Shown here piece by piece: positions 11,941-24,900 of a stretch of 64,000 nucleotides of DNA. Below the pieces are notes generated by a model. That model saw nothing but the letters and a program-made list of their open reading frames with translations. It had not been told where the DNA came from and ran no database searches. The DNA is from Oscarella lobularis (taxonomy: Eukaryota > Porifera > Homoscleromorpha > Homosclerophorida > Oscarellidae): assembly GCF_947507565.1 (NCBI RefSeq), contig NC_089177.1, forward strand, positions 2,418,001 to 2,482,000. Direction: 5' to 3'. Every line of letters begins with the position of its first letter. Position 1 is the stretch's first letter. Both the position numbers and the translations under genes were made by a program.

Positions 11941-13193
11941 CTAGCGCTTGTTTGTTCTGAGCGCGAATTCAAAGAAGCCGAATTTGTAGTCTTCGTTCGG
12001 TTCGTTTCTGCAGACGTGAAGCGAAAGCCCCGTTGCAGGACGTAGCGTTTTGGCGAAATCGCCGGCGTACGCGTACGTCGGATCGGACCACGTAAATCCG
12101 ACGACCGTCGCGTTGGCTCTTATTTCGAATCGAATGATGCGATGACCCAAAGAAGAGCCGGGCAGTTCTTCCTCATTAGTTTTATCCGTTTGACACGCCG
12201 TTCCGACGTTTGCCCACGTCGTTCGTGCTACCCTGCCACTTACCCCTTGCTCTAGATAGAAGAAACCGAGACACTCGTGAGCGTCGCAGATGGCAACGCT
12301 GAAGTCGTTGTCTAGTGTTAGATCCTTTTGGAAGAAATGCAGCTGTGCAATGTAGTCCACGTCGTTGTCCAGCTTATTAGCCGCCGCCAGCTCTATACCT
12401 GTTTAGCGCAGTACATAATTTCACTAGCATAGGATAGGTGTCTTTCGTGTCATACGCGAAATAATCTGGTGTTGTCCGGTGTTGATGGGTCGATGGTGTA
12501 TTCTAGGAACTCAGGCGTCCAGGTTGAAGGAAATTCGTTAAATTCTGCATTGTCAATCAACCACGACGGAGACATAAAAAGGTAGATCAAATCGTTCTAG
12601 AAATTGAATTTAGTTTGCAGCTCAAAAGATATTTGACCCCATTTAAATAATGCATACCAACAGTACCGAATTTTCCTGCTTGCCAGCGTCTCCCTATTAG
12701 AAACTATGTATGTAGCTTCCATATGAGTCACTTGTATACATCGTACCTTCTCGCCTTTAGGTCCTTGCAGACCCTGTATGGATCAATTTACGTACGTTTT
12801 CGAGTCAGGGTAACGCCATCTTTTACCTGGGATCCTTGGGGTCCTTTGATCCCTTCAGCACCTTGAGGTCCCTAAAAGCAGATTTTCTGCACGGTGAATT
12901 GTACTGGGCTATGTTGAAACCTGTGGACCAATTGGGCCATCGCTACCCTAAAAAATGGCTCTGTGAATCTTGTAACGTCGAGAATCATTGAGTAGAGTTG
13001 TTGGTTCGGTCTATACGCGCGCAGCAATATTAGGTAAATCAAATGTAGGGCTGTCTGGCACGACAGAGGGGTATTTTACCGTGCCAAGAAATTTGGGTAG
13101 AGGCAGGCAAACGGTGGCGTCGGAAGTCGACAAAACAGGGTCGGCTATGGTGAAGGTGAGGATTTGAATGCAGAAAATTGCCAGCGTTTGCAT
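11941..13193 (-). pseudogene. Secreted short collagen-like protein, copy 2, with a probable frame break
   Basis: This is the second member of the tandem pair. It has the same signal exon (MQTLAIFCIQILTFTIADP, ending LPLPKFLGT) and the same mini-exons: GSDGPIGPQ, GPQGAEGIKGPQGSQ, GLQGPKGEK and GDAGKQENSVLL. The terminal exon (11941 to about 12395) is intact and over 95% alike. At the acceptor of the last intron (about 12396-12402) copy 1 reads ACAGGTAGAG and copy 2 reads ACAGGTATAGAG. The two extra bases put TAG in frame if the same acceptor is used, and the new TAG used as acceptor gives the wrong phase. The donor (CGC|GTATGA) is unchanged. Either the copy is broken or it is spliced differently. 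Calling it a pseudogene is an inference; the rest is well preserved. Confidence 0.55.
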
Positions 13194-13646
13194 GATCGAG
13201 GCTAGTCTTGAAGTGTTCAGACGTATGGCAGACGCAGTGCCTTAAATGGATCAAAGAAATGGATCAAAGAATATTCAAGGAACGGAAACCTGCAGTGAAG
13301 GCTCACGGCAGGTTTCGAAGCCTGCACTGTTTGCACAAAGGGGTCAAGAATGCTACCTTTGAATGCTTGAACTCTACACCAAATGCATGTATGCCGTGTG
13401 AATTTGCCAACCATCGGCTAAAATAATAGCGTTGAGGTACTGGAATACAACTTGGCTGACTATAAACAAGTAGCCAATTTTTTTTCTTTCTGGAAGCAAA
13501 TAATGCTTTTCGCGCGGTAAAAGGCTGATGGTGTTATTTTGACTGACGTCACGAGCTTTTGCGCGCAGACTCGATCAAGTCACTGGTTCATTCGAGACAA
13601 TCCTTTCGTTTCCGAGGCATCGCTGCCGCATCAGCGTCGTTCGGAG
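13194..13646. other. intergenic between collagen-like copy 2 and LSM14
   Basis: Up to about 13400 this is the duplicated upstream region of the collagen-like gene. The remainder is the LSM14 promoter side, with GACTGACGTCACGAGC (a CRE-like TGACGTCA) near 13540-13556. No coding sequence is supported. Confidence 0.6.
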
Positions 13647-15342
13647 ATGAGCGGTCCTAGTGCATACCTGGGAAGCCGAATCAGCTTGATATCGAAGGCA
13701 CAGATACGCTACGAAGGCGTTCTTCACGCAATCAATGCCGATCAGCAGACGGTGACCCTCTCCCAAGGTAACAAAGCTAGCGCATTTAGTCGTTTCAACA
13801 TCCGATGTTTTCCTCCACTGCAGTCAAATCGTACGGCACGGAAAATCGCGTCGTCGAACGTCCAACCGGTCCGCGAGACGAAATATTCGACTACATCGTC
13901 TTCCGCGCAACCGACATCAAAGACCTCACCGTATGCGAGCCGCCGCGCGCTCCCGAACTCGAAAAAGCGCCCCAAGATCCAGCGATCGTATCCGTAAGTG
14001 AATCGAATCGTCCGCCAGCGGCCCCCGCCGCGAATCGGCCCCCCCTCCCCAATCCTCTCCAGCACTCGGGTCCGAGCCCGTCGTCTTCGTCCTATTTGCC
14101 CGCGTCGGCGCCTCTCTACGCTGCTCCGCCGAATCCGGGCGCGTTCATGTACGCGTATCCGTTGACGACGACGACGACGACGACGACGCCGCCGGGTCCG
14201 CCTCTCGGCGATCCCGTTCAGAGCGACGCGACGGCGAAGGCGAAGGAAGGAGGAAGCGGCAGCGGGGAGACGACGAAAAAGGATTCGGACGAGAAGGATG
14301 GCGGGGAGGAAGAGACGAAACGAAAGGGGGAATCGGGACCGCGGACGACGACGTCGACGACTGAGAAGGGACAGCAGGGAAAGAAAGGACAACGCGGTGG
14401 CGGTGGCACGAGATCGTTTCAACCGTCAGGTTGGGTTGGAATGAATAAAAAAAAATACATTCATATTGTTGTACATTTTAGGAAATCGGCGAGGCGGAGG
14501 TAGCGCTGGCGGAGGTGCGAAGGGTCCTCAGTTGAAGCCGGATTTCGATTTCGACGTGGCCAATGCCCGATTCAATAAGGAGGAAGAAATTGGGAAGCAG
14601 ATGGAAAAGGTGACGCTGGAGAACGTGTCCGAGTCGGCAGCGTCATCCGAAGCTACCGATGCAATGATCAATGGAAATGAAGAGGGATTGCAAGAAAAGT
14701 ACTACAGCAAAAAGAAGTCGTTCTTCGATTCTATATCAACGGAGTCGACAAGCTCAGGCGAAAGGTGAAGTGGAAAGCATTTATATTATTATTATGATTT
14801 GTGTAAATGTATTTTTTTGTGAGGTTAGGTCATCTTGGCAGGCCGAGAAGGCTGTCAACAAGGAAACGTTTGGCGTGGGCAGTACCAGAGAGATGCGTGG
14901 CGGTGGCAGCGGGCGATCAAGGCGAGGAGGAGGAGGAGGATACAGGGGCCGAGGCGGGCGCGGAAGAGGCCGAGGACGAGGAGGCGGCTGGTCAAATGAT
15001 CGTTATCGTCGCGATGATGATGATGCGGAGGGCAACTATCAAGATGGCCAATCGTATCGACGCGGAGGTGGCAGAGCACGAGGATTCTATAGGGGGGGAG
15101 GAGGCAGAGGCAATTATCGAGCCAGAGGAGGAGGCGGCGGCGGCGGCGGCGGCGAATATCAAAGAAGTGAAAATAGTGGTGAATGGATTGAAGCTCGAAG
15201 GGGAAAAGGAGGCAGGCGCCCACAACAGGTAGATATTTAAATTTCCCTATGAGATTATTGATGCTTTGGGTCACTTGTAATGCTGCCTTTTTTTTCTGTT
15301 TAGAGTAATTCTAGTCGTGACAAAGATGCTGCTGAAACTTGA
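13647..15342 (+). CDS. LSM14A: LSM14 / RAP55 family mRNA-repression protein
   Basis: LSM14 proteins bind DDX6 and 4E-T, repress translation and nucleate P-bodies. Five exons join in frame: 13647-13767, 13824-14429, 14482-14764, 14829-15228 and 15304-15342, giving 482 residues. The N-terminal divergent Sm domain is plain ([19 protein letters not shown], then [27 protein letters not shown] and PQDPAIV). After a Pro/Ser/Thr-rich linker come the FDF box ([19 protein letters not shown]), the FFD box ([13 protein letters not shown]), the TFG box (AVNKETFGV) and a long RGG/Gly-rich tail typical of RNA binding. Box order is exactly that of the family. The single invertebrate gene corresponds to both LSM14A and LSM14B of vertebrates, so the symbol is approximate. 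Confidence 0.95.
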
Positions 15343-15664
15343 AGTTGAAAGTCGAAGTTAGCACTTTATCCCCTTAGATACACGCTCTTTAGTTGAGTGC
15401 AACTTTTCGACTTAGATTTGCGTTAGGTAGAGTTTATCTGCTTGTGTGCAGGCGTATTCTCTTTGAAAAAAGGGGCAAGCTTTCACTTGTACACGTAATT
15501 AGCACGCGCGCTTGACCCGCGGAGGGAACCACCCACGCCGTGACGTAACCCACACGTTGGACTACGCAGACTCTTCGGTATTGATAAAATCCCGGCGTGC
15601 TTGCGTTTGTATCCAGTCTTGCTTCTCGCAAGGCTCGAGAAACACGGTCCAAGGGTGCCCGGAG

Positions 15665-16194
15665 ATGGCGGCCAGTTTCCTCGACGAACTGCTCCAGTCT
15701 CCGGTCGACCCGAATCCGCCGCTCGACGGCCAGAAATCCGCCTTTCCTTCGATGGCGTCTCGGCAACAAGGAACCAACATGGCGCAGGCCCTCCTAACCA
15801 CCCAAATCGTGTCGAATACCGGACTCGTCGCCAATCCGACGGCACCGACGCAGCATATGCGAAGCGTTCAATTGTCGACGAACGCCGACGATTCGACGTC
15901 GTCTTCGCCAATGCTAACGCGCGTTCTACCTCGCGCGCCCGCGGCACCGCCAGGAGGGGGAGCCGTCGGTCCCACCGCCGCCGCCACCGTCGCCACCGCC
16001 GCTGCGGTAGCGGCGAATGCGCGGCAACCGGTTCCGATCGCACCGCGACCCACGGTGCAGTCTCGTTCGCTCGCCGGCATCGGAGCGTTGCCGCAGAGAT
16101 TGGCCACGCCCTCTCTGCAGCAACAGCCAATTATCGCCGCTAGTAGCGTCGGCGGAAGTTCGGTGCCGTCGAACGGGCAAACGGGAAGCGTGAC

Positions 16195-16229
<35 letters not shown>

Positions 16230-18644
16230 CGGCGCCGCCACCGGCTCAACAGCAACAGCAACAGGAACAGCCGAGCGATAAAGTGAAGAAATTTTTGAAT
16301 AATCTCGTTATGCTGGCGAATAAGACGTCGTCCGAAAGCGGGGCTATGGTGACGGACTTGGTCAAGCAGCTTGTGGTACGTAGTTTAGGGCAGGTGCTGT
16401 CGATAGTGACTTTTTTGTTTGGGAATGTCAGTCTCTTGGGGTCGTTTTTATTGTGTTTTTTTGTGTTTGTGTTTCAGTCTGGAAGTTTGTCAGAGGAGCT
16501 CTTCGTGCAGCAGATGGGAGAGTCGCAAACCGGATCTACAACGGAATTGTTAAGTTTACTCAAGGCACGTCAATAGAATATGGGAAGAATTGATTGGTAA
16601 AAATACGTTCTTTTTCTTCAGAGTGGCGTGCCTCAACTGAGAAGTGAACTCAAAGCCCTTGACGAAAGAAATCGACAGCAACAGCAAAATTCACAGACGC
16701 AGCTGACTTCGCTGCCTCAAGCGACTCCTGTTCAACATCCCGCAGCTCAAGCAATCAAGCCAGTGCAAGTGCAACAGTCGCAACCGCAGCAAGGCCCTTT
16801 TATTCAAGTGAAGACGACCTCAGGCCAGATAGTGACGCTGTCCGCTCAATTGTATCAACAGCTCCAGCAACAACAGCAACAGCAACAGCAGCAACAGCAG
16901 CAGCAGAAGCAACAGATTGCAGTGTCTATACCGAAGCCCGAAACTCCGCAGCAGCAACAACAGCAGCCTTTGCAACAGCCGCAACTTTCACAACAGCCAC
17001 AACAGCCTCAGCAACAACAGCCTCAGCAACAACAGCCTCAGCAACAACAGCAAGTTGTTATTCAGCCTGTGTACTCGGCCCCGCTTCAACAGCAGGCACA
17101 GCAGCCCGTCATTATACCCCAACAACAGCCGTCGCAACTTCAGCAGGCAGCCTCCACTGGGACGGCTAGTCCAAAGGCAGCCCCTGCGAGACCAACTACC
17201 TGTATGAATAAAAGTCATTCGGGCGTTTTGATCAAACGCTTTTATAGCTGCCAAGAAGTCGGTTGCTTCGTCTACACCTACCAAGGGTGGCGGAGGAGGT
17301 ACGAAAGGCAAACAGAAGGCAACTGGAGTCGGAGCTCCCGGCGGAGGTAGTAGTGGCGTCGCCGGAGAGGCCGGACCCGTTCGAATGGACGACGACGACA
17401 TCACCGACGTCACGTCGATGGCAGGGGTTAATTTAATGGTAAGCGAGATAACGTACGATTTAGTGGAGTTCGAGAGTTCTTTTTAGGAAGAGACGGCGCG
17501 AATTTCCGCTACCAATTCGGAGCTCGTCGCCGGCGCAACGAGATCGATCAAGGAGGATCTCTTCCTCGTTCAAGATCAGACGGAGACGTTTTTAACGACG
17601 GAAATGCGTACGTTTAGAATTGACTATCGTTGATGTATTGTACAGTAGGTGAGATCATTTTTTTTGGTTTTCTTAGTTCCGCGTAGCGGGATTGAGTCTA
17701 TGTCTCCCGACGTTCCTCCTTTATTGTCTCACGCTGTCGAAGTGTGTCTTACATTTGCATCGTCGTCGCTTTCTTTATTATCAGATGGCTTTCTTGCAGG
17801 AATATCTAAGGGATCTCGTCGAAAAATTGGCCGTCCTTTCGCAGCATCGATTAGAAATTCACAAGGTGCGACGCCTTTCTTTGGCTTTTGCTGCTACTGT
17901 AATTGCTGTTTTAGGAGGATCAGAGTAGCGAAGGCGTTTCCGATACAAAAGCTCAGCTTAAAGTTTTCGAACGAATCGATCAAATTCACGCAAAGAAGAA
18001 ACAGGAGCGAGAACGAGAGCTTTTATTGAAAGCGGCTAAAGTAAAATATGAAAAAGTCTTTGTTACGAAATCTTCTACATGTATATTTATATATAGAGCC
18101 GATCGAAACAGGACGACGCCGAGCTTGCATTTTTGAAAGAGAAAGCGAAGCAGGTACCGTTCTATAGCAGCTCAAAGATAAGGCGCTTTCAATTGACAAT
18201 TAGATGCAACAAGAGGAAGACGAGATACTGCGAAAGAGAGCGGCGAACGAGACGGCGCTGATGGCAATTGGATCGCGAAAACGAAAAATCGATCTGCAGG
18301 CAGCAGCCGACGCAGCGCAGGTAGAATCGGCATCCTTCTTGCACGCATTTTTTTCGTACACGGTGGCCTTCGTTTTTTTCCAAAGTACGGTCGTTTGGAC
18401 GGATCTGACGCCGACGCGTTGACGAACCCTAGTAATCCGAGCGGAGTTGCGTTGGCTAGAGCTCAGGTACGGTACGCCGGTCCGGGGGTCGCACCGAGGC
18501 GCGAAAGCTAGCCGAGCTTTTTTTGCTTTTCAGGCTCGTAAGACGAGACTGAGACGGGTCAACTTCAAAGACCTGTTGTTTTTATTGGAGCAAGAGCGGC
18601 AGACGCGAAAGTCGCTGCTCTTGTACAAATCGTATTTGAAGTAG
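15665..18644 (+). CDS. TAF4: TFIID subunit TAF4
   Basis: TAF4 is a TFIID core subunit that pairs with TAF12 through a histone fold and receives activator signals through its TAFH domain. The start at 15665 (MAASFLDELLQ) opens a multi-exon gene. A poly-Ala run is encoded by a GCG tract at 16200-16230. The TAFH/NHR1 domain follows (SDKVKKFLNNLVMLANKTS, then LSEELFVQQM, ELLSLLKSGVPQLR), crossing introns near 16376 and 16577. Poly-Gln tracts lie at 16860-17060. The conserved C-terminal domain begins at DDDDITDVTSMAGVNL (about 17390) and continues with SATNSELVAGATRSI, PDVPPLLSHAVE, LKVFERIDQI, ANETALMAIGSRKRK and the terminal VNFKDLLFLLEQER with LLLYKSYLK before the stop. Order and spacing agree with human TAF4. 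Confidence 0.95.
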
Positions 18645-18928
18645 CTATAAACTGCATGATTCTCCCCCTCTAAAAGCAATCGACTCTCGCGCGGCGGCGT
18701 CGTCGTCGAAAGGACAAAGTTTGCCGTTAGTACAGAAGAAAGGTGCTTTCCACGCGAATCCCGTTTATTAGAATTGATAAAGAAAAAACACGTCATAGTT
18801 TTCACTTGGATTCTTTCTGTGTTATCATTACCACTGACGATAGAGCGTGAAATTTTTAGAGATGCTCACAACGGTAAGTTGCCCGTTCGAAAAACGAATT
18901 TCCTTATACGGGAGAGCGATGCGGCAAG
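18645..18928. promoter_or_regulatory. TAF4-CNOT1 intergenic region
   Basis: Only 284 bp separate the TAF4 stop from the CNOT1 start. The stretch must hold the TAF4 3' end and the CNOT1 promoter. No canonical AATAAA or TATA box stands out. Confidence 0.5.
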
Positions 18929-21900
18929 ATGTCGGTAAATCCGGAGCTACTTGGCTTATCCCACATTTCCTATCTCGTCTCGAACCTCTGCAAAAAGAAT
19001 TTCAAAGCGAGCGTCGTCGAAATAGCCGGCGTGAGGCCTAGAAAGAGATCACACCTCCCTTTTCGATCCGTTCTCCGTCTAGTTCGTCGAGAAGTACGGC
19101 GTCGAAGCGCACAGGCATCTCTTCCGATGTCTCTTAAATCAAATCGATCTCAGTAGCGACGGAAAACAAACGGGCGGCCGAGATATCCAACAGGCGAGTC
19201 GCCATCTTGGATTTGGCGCTTCTTCCCTCGTTGTTACTCTCTGCCTCCAGATCCAGCTTCTCGGCCAAGAATTCGTCGGACTCCTGACTAAACCCTACTT
19301 TTCGACGGTTCTATGCCACGCTTTCGACGAACCCGTACGAAATGCGTCGACTTTTTTTAGAAACTTGAGCTATATTGATGATCTAGGCTTTGAAACCGTC
19401 CACGCTGCTCCTGCAGCAGCTGTCCCGCGTTTTGAAGCTCGCTCGAGTTCAGGAGGTACGCTAATTGAGAATTTTGTAGTTATCTTTTACGTTTCTCTTT
19501 TCTCACAAGGTTGCCTTGGGATTGGGTCTTCTCAATTATCCAGATCCCGATGTCAGAGCCGAAAGTATGACGCGCGTGCGTAACATGTCGTTCGAGTTTC
19601 AATTTTTTTTCGTTTTCGCGCAGTCTCCGAGTTTCTCCGAGGCAAACTTCCCGATCTGATAAAATCCTACAGCGAACCTTGTAATACGAATTGGGATGTA
19701 CGTAACTCGTCGACATTATTTCTATTTGGAATTTTCAGATGGCCAAGAAGGTGGGCTTCACGACGTGGGCATAGAAATCATCCACGCTCTCCTGACCCAC
19801 CTTCTCCAATCCCATCTCGACGAAATTGGAATCACGAAAGAACAACTCGACTCTTTTTTGGCTGCACTTCGAAAGGGCAAGCAACCGAAACATCTAAAGA
19901 CGACGTTTTTCACTCGCAGTTCTTAGATTTTCCTAAGGAACGAGTGCCCATTGTCTTGTCTCCGCTACTCTATCCAAGTCGACCCGACATCGACATAGCT
20001 AAGTGAGATCTCCTACATGTTAGGCTCGGCGAAGAATTTTCTAATGATGTTTATAGACTTCTAGAATCGGTTTCGACTCCCGTTCATCTGAGTCCCATTC
20101 GCGTTTGCAATATCATGGAGGAGATGGGATATTATGCGACGTCGAAGTGAATAGTCGCGAGCTCTCGTTTCGTGCGGTGTCCTATTTGCTATTTTAATTA
20201 TTATTAAGACCCGAAGTTTTGCGAGAGGTCTTTTCTTCTGCTCATCTCGATCAAATCACTCCTCAATGCGTGGCTCATTGCCTTGGTAAAGATGTCTCTC
20301 CAGTTGCTCCTACGCGCGAGTCGAGAAATCAATTTCTTAGGAATGATGGCGAGAACGCATACTGGCCTCTCCGATCAAGTGCCTCTTCAGGTCTGACGAT
20401 TGATCTTGAAATTTCAGAGGTTTATGTCTTTTGACTTGATAGAGTCTCTCCAGTTCGTCGAATTCTCTTTGGGAGACGGAGAAAGCGCACGAAATGCAGA
20501 CCATTGCGCCGACGTGGAATACGGACGTTTTTGCTGACGTCGTCAAATCTCTCGTGCGATTGATTCTGACGTCATTTTAACGTGTTTGTTTAGCATGCAC
20601 GCATTTTCTAGGCACCTAAGTTGAACTGGATCGACGTTGTGCGAGCACTCGACCATCCAGGCTTCGCGATCAAAGATCCAGACGGTTTGAATGTGATCAT
20701 GAGAGCGTACAAGCGAGGAACGGACGTAAGAGCTCGCGTGAACGCTATATATCCTCTTTATTAGACCTAATGGCTTGTTTGACTAGATTCAATTTCCCGT
20801 TCACGTTCTGTACACTTTGTGGGCAAACAGCGAAGGCCAGGTGACCAGAGTGCGCCCCGGTGGATTGATTCTCTTAGTGACGTTCTCGTAGTTGTCTTGG
20901 ATAAAAATGGCTTTGAGTGGAGGGTCCGGCTTTTCGTTTACTGACTACCCGCACCAGGCAATTCGTTTTGACATGCTGAATCTTCCGACACCGGCAAGAC
21001 CAGTCTGGTATAGTGTTATTCATCATTGGTTGATTGCACGAATTCAATATCTTCCTTCCTTTTCGCTTTGCAGGACGTCTCTCGATGTTTTGAGCATTCT
21101 CTTTCAACTGTCCGACGCTGGACACTATGACGCAGTCCACGCCTTGCTCAATTATCCGATCAAGAACATGCCTGACATTCTCTTTCTCGGCGTGCTTCAG
21201 CTAAACGTATGGTGTTTTTTTTTTTGAAACGCAGCGAGATGTTTTATTCGTTTTCTTGCTTAGACTTCGTGGACGGCGTTGAGGACCGATCTGTTCGCGC
21301 TTCTCTTTCCGGGAATCATTTCGGGTCATCCGCATCGTGTTGCCATTCTACAGTACGCGTGGACGGCACCGGTAAGAGTCGTACTTTGCTCCTCTTGTAC
21401 TGACTGTAAAAAGATGCGCGGCATATTTCGAACCTAAATAAATTCTTTGACCTTCAAAGGGGGTCTATTCTATGAGCGATTTCCTTAACGTTTCTTTTCT
21501 ATCTTTTTTTTCCCCCCCAGGGAGCTACGAGGTCACTAATTCTGCAGGGAATGTGTGACTGGTACATGAAAGGAGAAACGTTCGATCAATCGAAATTATC
21601 TCGCATTTTGGAAATATCTCACGAGCTCCAAGTACGAACTAAGAGAATAGCGTAGATTCTTTGCTAAGAATTCTACTCCAAGGCATTGACTCTTCTCCTA
21701 AACGGAGCGCAGTTTGCATTTACCATCGACCTCGCTGCACTCGCGTCGAGGAGAGACTTTCTAAAGCTCGACAAGTGGCTAACGGAAAAAATCAGAGAGC
21801 ATCAGGTACGCGTGGTGTTCAAGGGAGCAGATCAAAGTGAAATCGATTGACGATCTTTAAAAAAAATAGGAATCGTTCGTGTCGGCGTGCGTGATCTATC

Positions 21901-24900
21901 TTAGGCGTCGTCTACAGTTCAACGGAAGCGAGAAGCCCGGTCTTCCCCAAGAAACAATTGGAATCATGCTCGGCTGTCTTCAACTGTACAACGGGTAAAA
22001 TCCACTTTGATTGCTACCACCACCACCACCACCACCACCAAAGTTCCGTTTTCATAGACCGATGAACGCGGAACCGGCAGAAATCTTGCGACAACTTGTT
22101 GACACCTACGCTTCTATCATCCCGAAGCCTCAACTTCGCATGCCCACAGCCGGCATAGAACCGACGGGCAGGGCCGTCGGCAGGCTCACGTCAATGTTCG
22201 GCGGACCGTCGTCGTCGCTGGGACTGTTTAATTCGACGACAACGGCGCCGTCGGCGAATTCTCGTGAGCCCGCCTCGCTCTCGTCGCTTTCCACCGAAGC
22301 GCTGCCCGGCGGCATGGAAGCGGGAGTTGGACTGGGGTCCCACGCCGGGGGAAGACCGCCGCCGATGGGAGCCGAATTGCCGCCCGTTCACGGCGGCCAG
22401 GGTCAGATGCCGTCGGCGTCGGTGATCAGCATTCGACAAAGTAATTGGGTATGCATAGAGAGAGATTTGACATCGTATCTCTTCTTTTAGACGTGATTCC
22501 GGGCATCGATCAGTCGTTTTCGCGCGAGGTCGACGACGAGGCGAACTCCTACTTTCAGAGATTGTACGTGCAGAGCATGAGCGTGGACGAAGTGCTGGAA
22601 ATATTGAAACGTCTCAAAGACTCGCAGAATTCCCAGGAAAGAGTGAGTGTAGATCGAACGGGAGTCTTTTATCCTCCTCTTCATCGGGCCCCCCCGTTTC
22701 TATTAGGACGTTTTCATGTGCATGTTGAGGAGTCTGTTCGAAGAGCACAAGTTCTTTCACAACTATCCCGACAAGGAGTTGCAGATAACCGCGTCTCTGT
22801 TTGGCGGTCTCATTCAACTCGGACTCGTGACGTAAGAATTAGAGGATCGTTTTTTCTAGGAGAGAACTTTTGTCGATGCTTAGCTATATGACACTCGGCA
22901 CGGCTCTGCGCTACGTTTTGCAGGCGCTGCAGAAACCGGTCTCCGACAAGCTTTACCTGTTCGGAATTTTCGCTTTGGATAAATTCAAAACGCGGTAATA
23001 TGTGTTGTTCACTGTGCACTTGCACGATATTGATTGAGCGACGTGTTTGTTAGTTTGAAAGAGTACTCCCAGTATTGCAATCACATCGCAGCCATTCCTC
23101 ACTTCCGAGAATTTCCTCCGTCTTTGATCGAAGTATAGCGAAGACCAATTTGATCTTGGTTACTATGTTCAATGTGAATTTGCTAGTATGTTGAATACGG
23201 GAGGCAAGAACAAGATCCGCCGCCTCGAACGACGACAGCAGCAATGGTAGGCCAGATTTCGTACGTTCTCTTTGCTACCTAACGTTTTTCTGTAGAGCGA
23301 AAGACCGACCGTAGCCGCTGTTCCGGCGCCTCTTGCTCCGCTTCCTCTACAATCGCCCAAACCAGCTGCTCCTCCCGCGATGGCCGGTCAATCGAAGCCG
23401 CTCTCCAACGCAGGAGGTGGCGGAGCCTCAGCAGGACAAAGCCAGGTCGGTATCATGATACGTTAGCGTGGTAATCGTTCTTCTATCGTCTTTCTCTAAA
23501 GGCACCTTCCATAGCTAACCCGACGAATATAGACACCCTTTTGGTGGCGGTGAGCGAAACCCCGACTTTCACCGTTCCGCCGGATGACGTTCAGGAGAAA
23601 GTCGCTTTTATGTTCAATAATCTTACTCTGCAGAATCTGCAGCAAAAGGTCGCCTGCGCACAACCGGCATCATGCATTGGCTGATTTCTCTCCCTACCCA
23701 GGCTGAAGAAATATTAGCGATGGTCCAAGTTCAGCACTTGGAGTGGTTGGCTCACTACATGGTCCTACGGCGAATCAGCATCGAGCCCAACTATCACAAT
23801 CTCTACGTGGCGTACGTGGAATTGCATCGAGACGGCGAACTTCCTCTGAAAGTTCTTTCAGAGACGTATAGGAACATCAAAGTAAGAGATAAGATTCACA
23901 ACAGTGCTCGAATGAATTTTTATTTATGTCTGTTTGCTATCGCAGGTTCTGCTGCATGCCGACAAAGGGGACGCAAATTTCTCTGATCGATCTTTGCTGA
24001 AGAATCTCGGCCATTGGCTTGGGATGTTTACGTTGGCCAAAAATCGACCTATTCTCCAAAGGGTAAATTTTGCGATTGACGATATTTTGTCTTAACTGTT
24101 ATGTCGCTGAAGGATCTCGCCGTGAAAAATTTACTCCTGGAAGCGTACGTGCGCGGGCAACAGGTAAGTCGTCCAATAAATGGCTACATGCATAAAAGAC
24201 GTGGCTTTTACGCGGGCGATTTTGTAGGACATGCTTTACGTCGTTCCTTTCGTGACGAAAGTATTAGAGTCGTGTGGACAGAAGAACTGTGTTAGTGGAA
24301 TTACGCGATAGCGTAGGTTTGTCTACCGCATAGTTTCAGGTTTTTCGGCCGCCAAATCCGTGGACTATGGGCATTTTGGGCGTTCTCGTCGAAGTTCACG
24401 GCTTACCTAGCATCAAGGCACGAATATAGACAAAGAGAGCTGTCTTGCCTTCTTCGATTGCAACGGTGTCGTCATTCTTTAGCTGAACCTCAAGTTCGAA
24501 ATTGAAGTGCTGTGCAAGAACCTTTCCCTCGAGCTCAAGGTAAAGCGACCATCTTCTTGTACGTCACTCGCGCTTCTTACTCTCTCTCTCTCTCTTCATA
24601 GGACATTGCTACGAAGGGGGCCTTGACTAATGCGGACAAGCTGAGAGTCGCACAACTATCCGGCCCAGGTAAAACCGTAGTAGCGGAACTTTGTTTTATC
24701 TGTACAACGACTTTTTTGTTTTCTTTCGCAAGGAGAATCGGCGGCTCCGCTTCCCGTGGTGCAAAAGCCGTCGTTTCACTACAGCGACATCAACGTGACG
24801 ACGCTCGCCGGACTCAAGGATCGTTTGAAAATGAACGCAGACGTAAGAAAAGGAGACAAACGCAGTCAAGAACAATTTTCACTCGCTTCCTAGTTGCCTT

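Larger units (their letters stand above)
10040..13400. repeat. tandem duplication of about 1.79 kb carrying a collagen-like gene
   Basis: About 10075-11600 and 11850-13400 are parallel copies: the stops at 10158 and 11941 are 1,783 bp apart and the starts at 11401 and 13193 are 1,792 bp apart. Exons, introns and the region upstream of the start codon (for example around 11500 and 13290, CCTGCAGTGRAGGCTCACGG) are all duplicated. Divergence is low, with small indels, so the event looks recent. Confidence 0.9.

Noticed and set aside
14807-15274. Overlapping ORFs on both strands of the LSM14 Gly-rich exon
   Set aside because: They come from GGA/GGC codon bias; the LSM14 frame alone gives the family TFG box and RGG tail.
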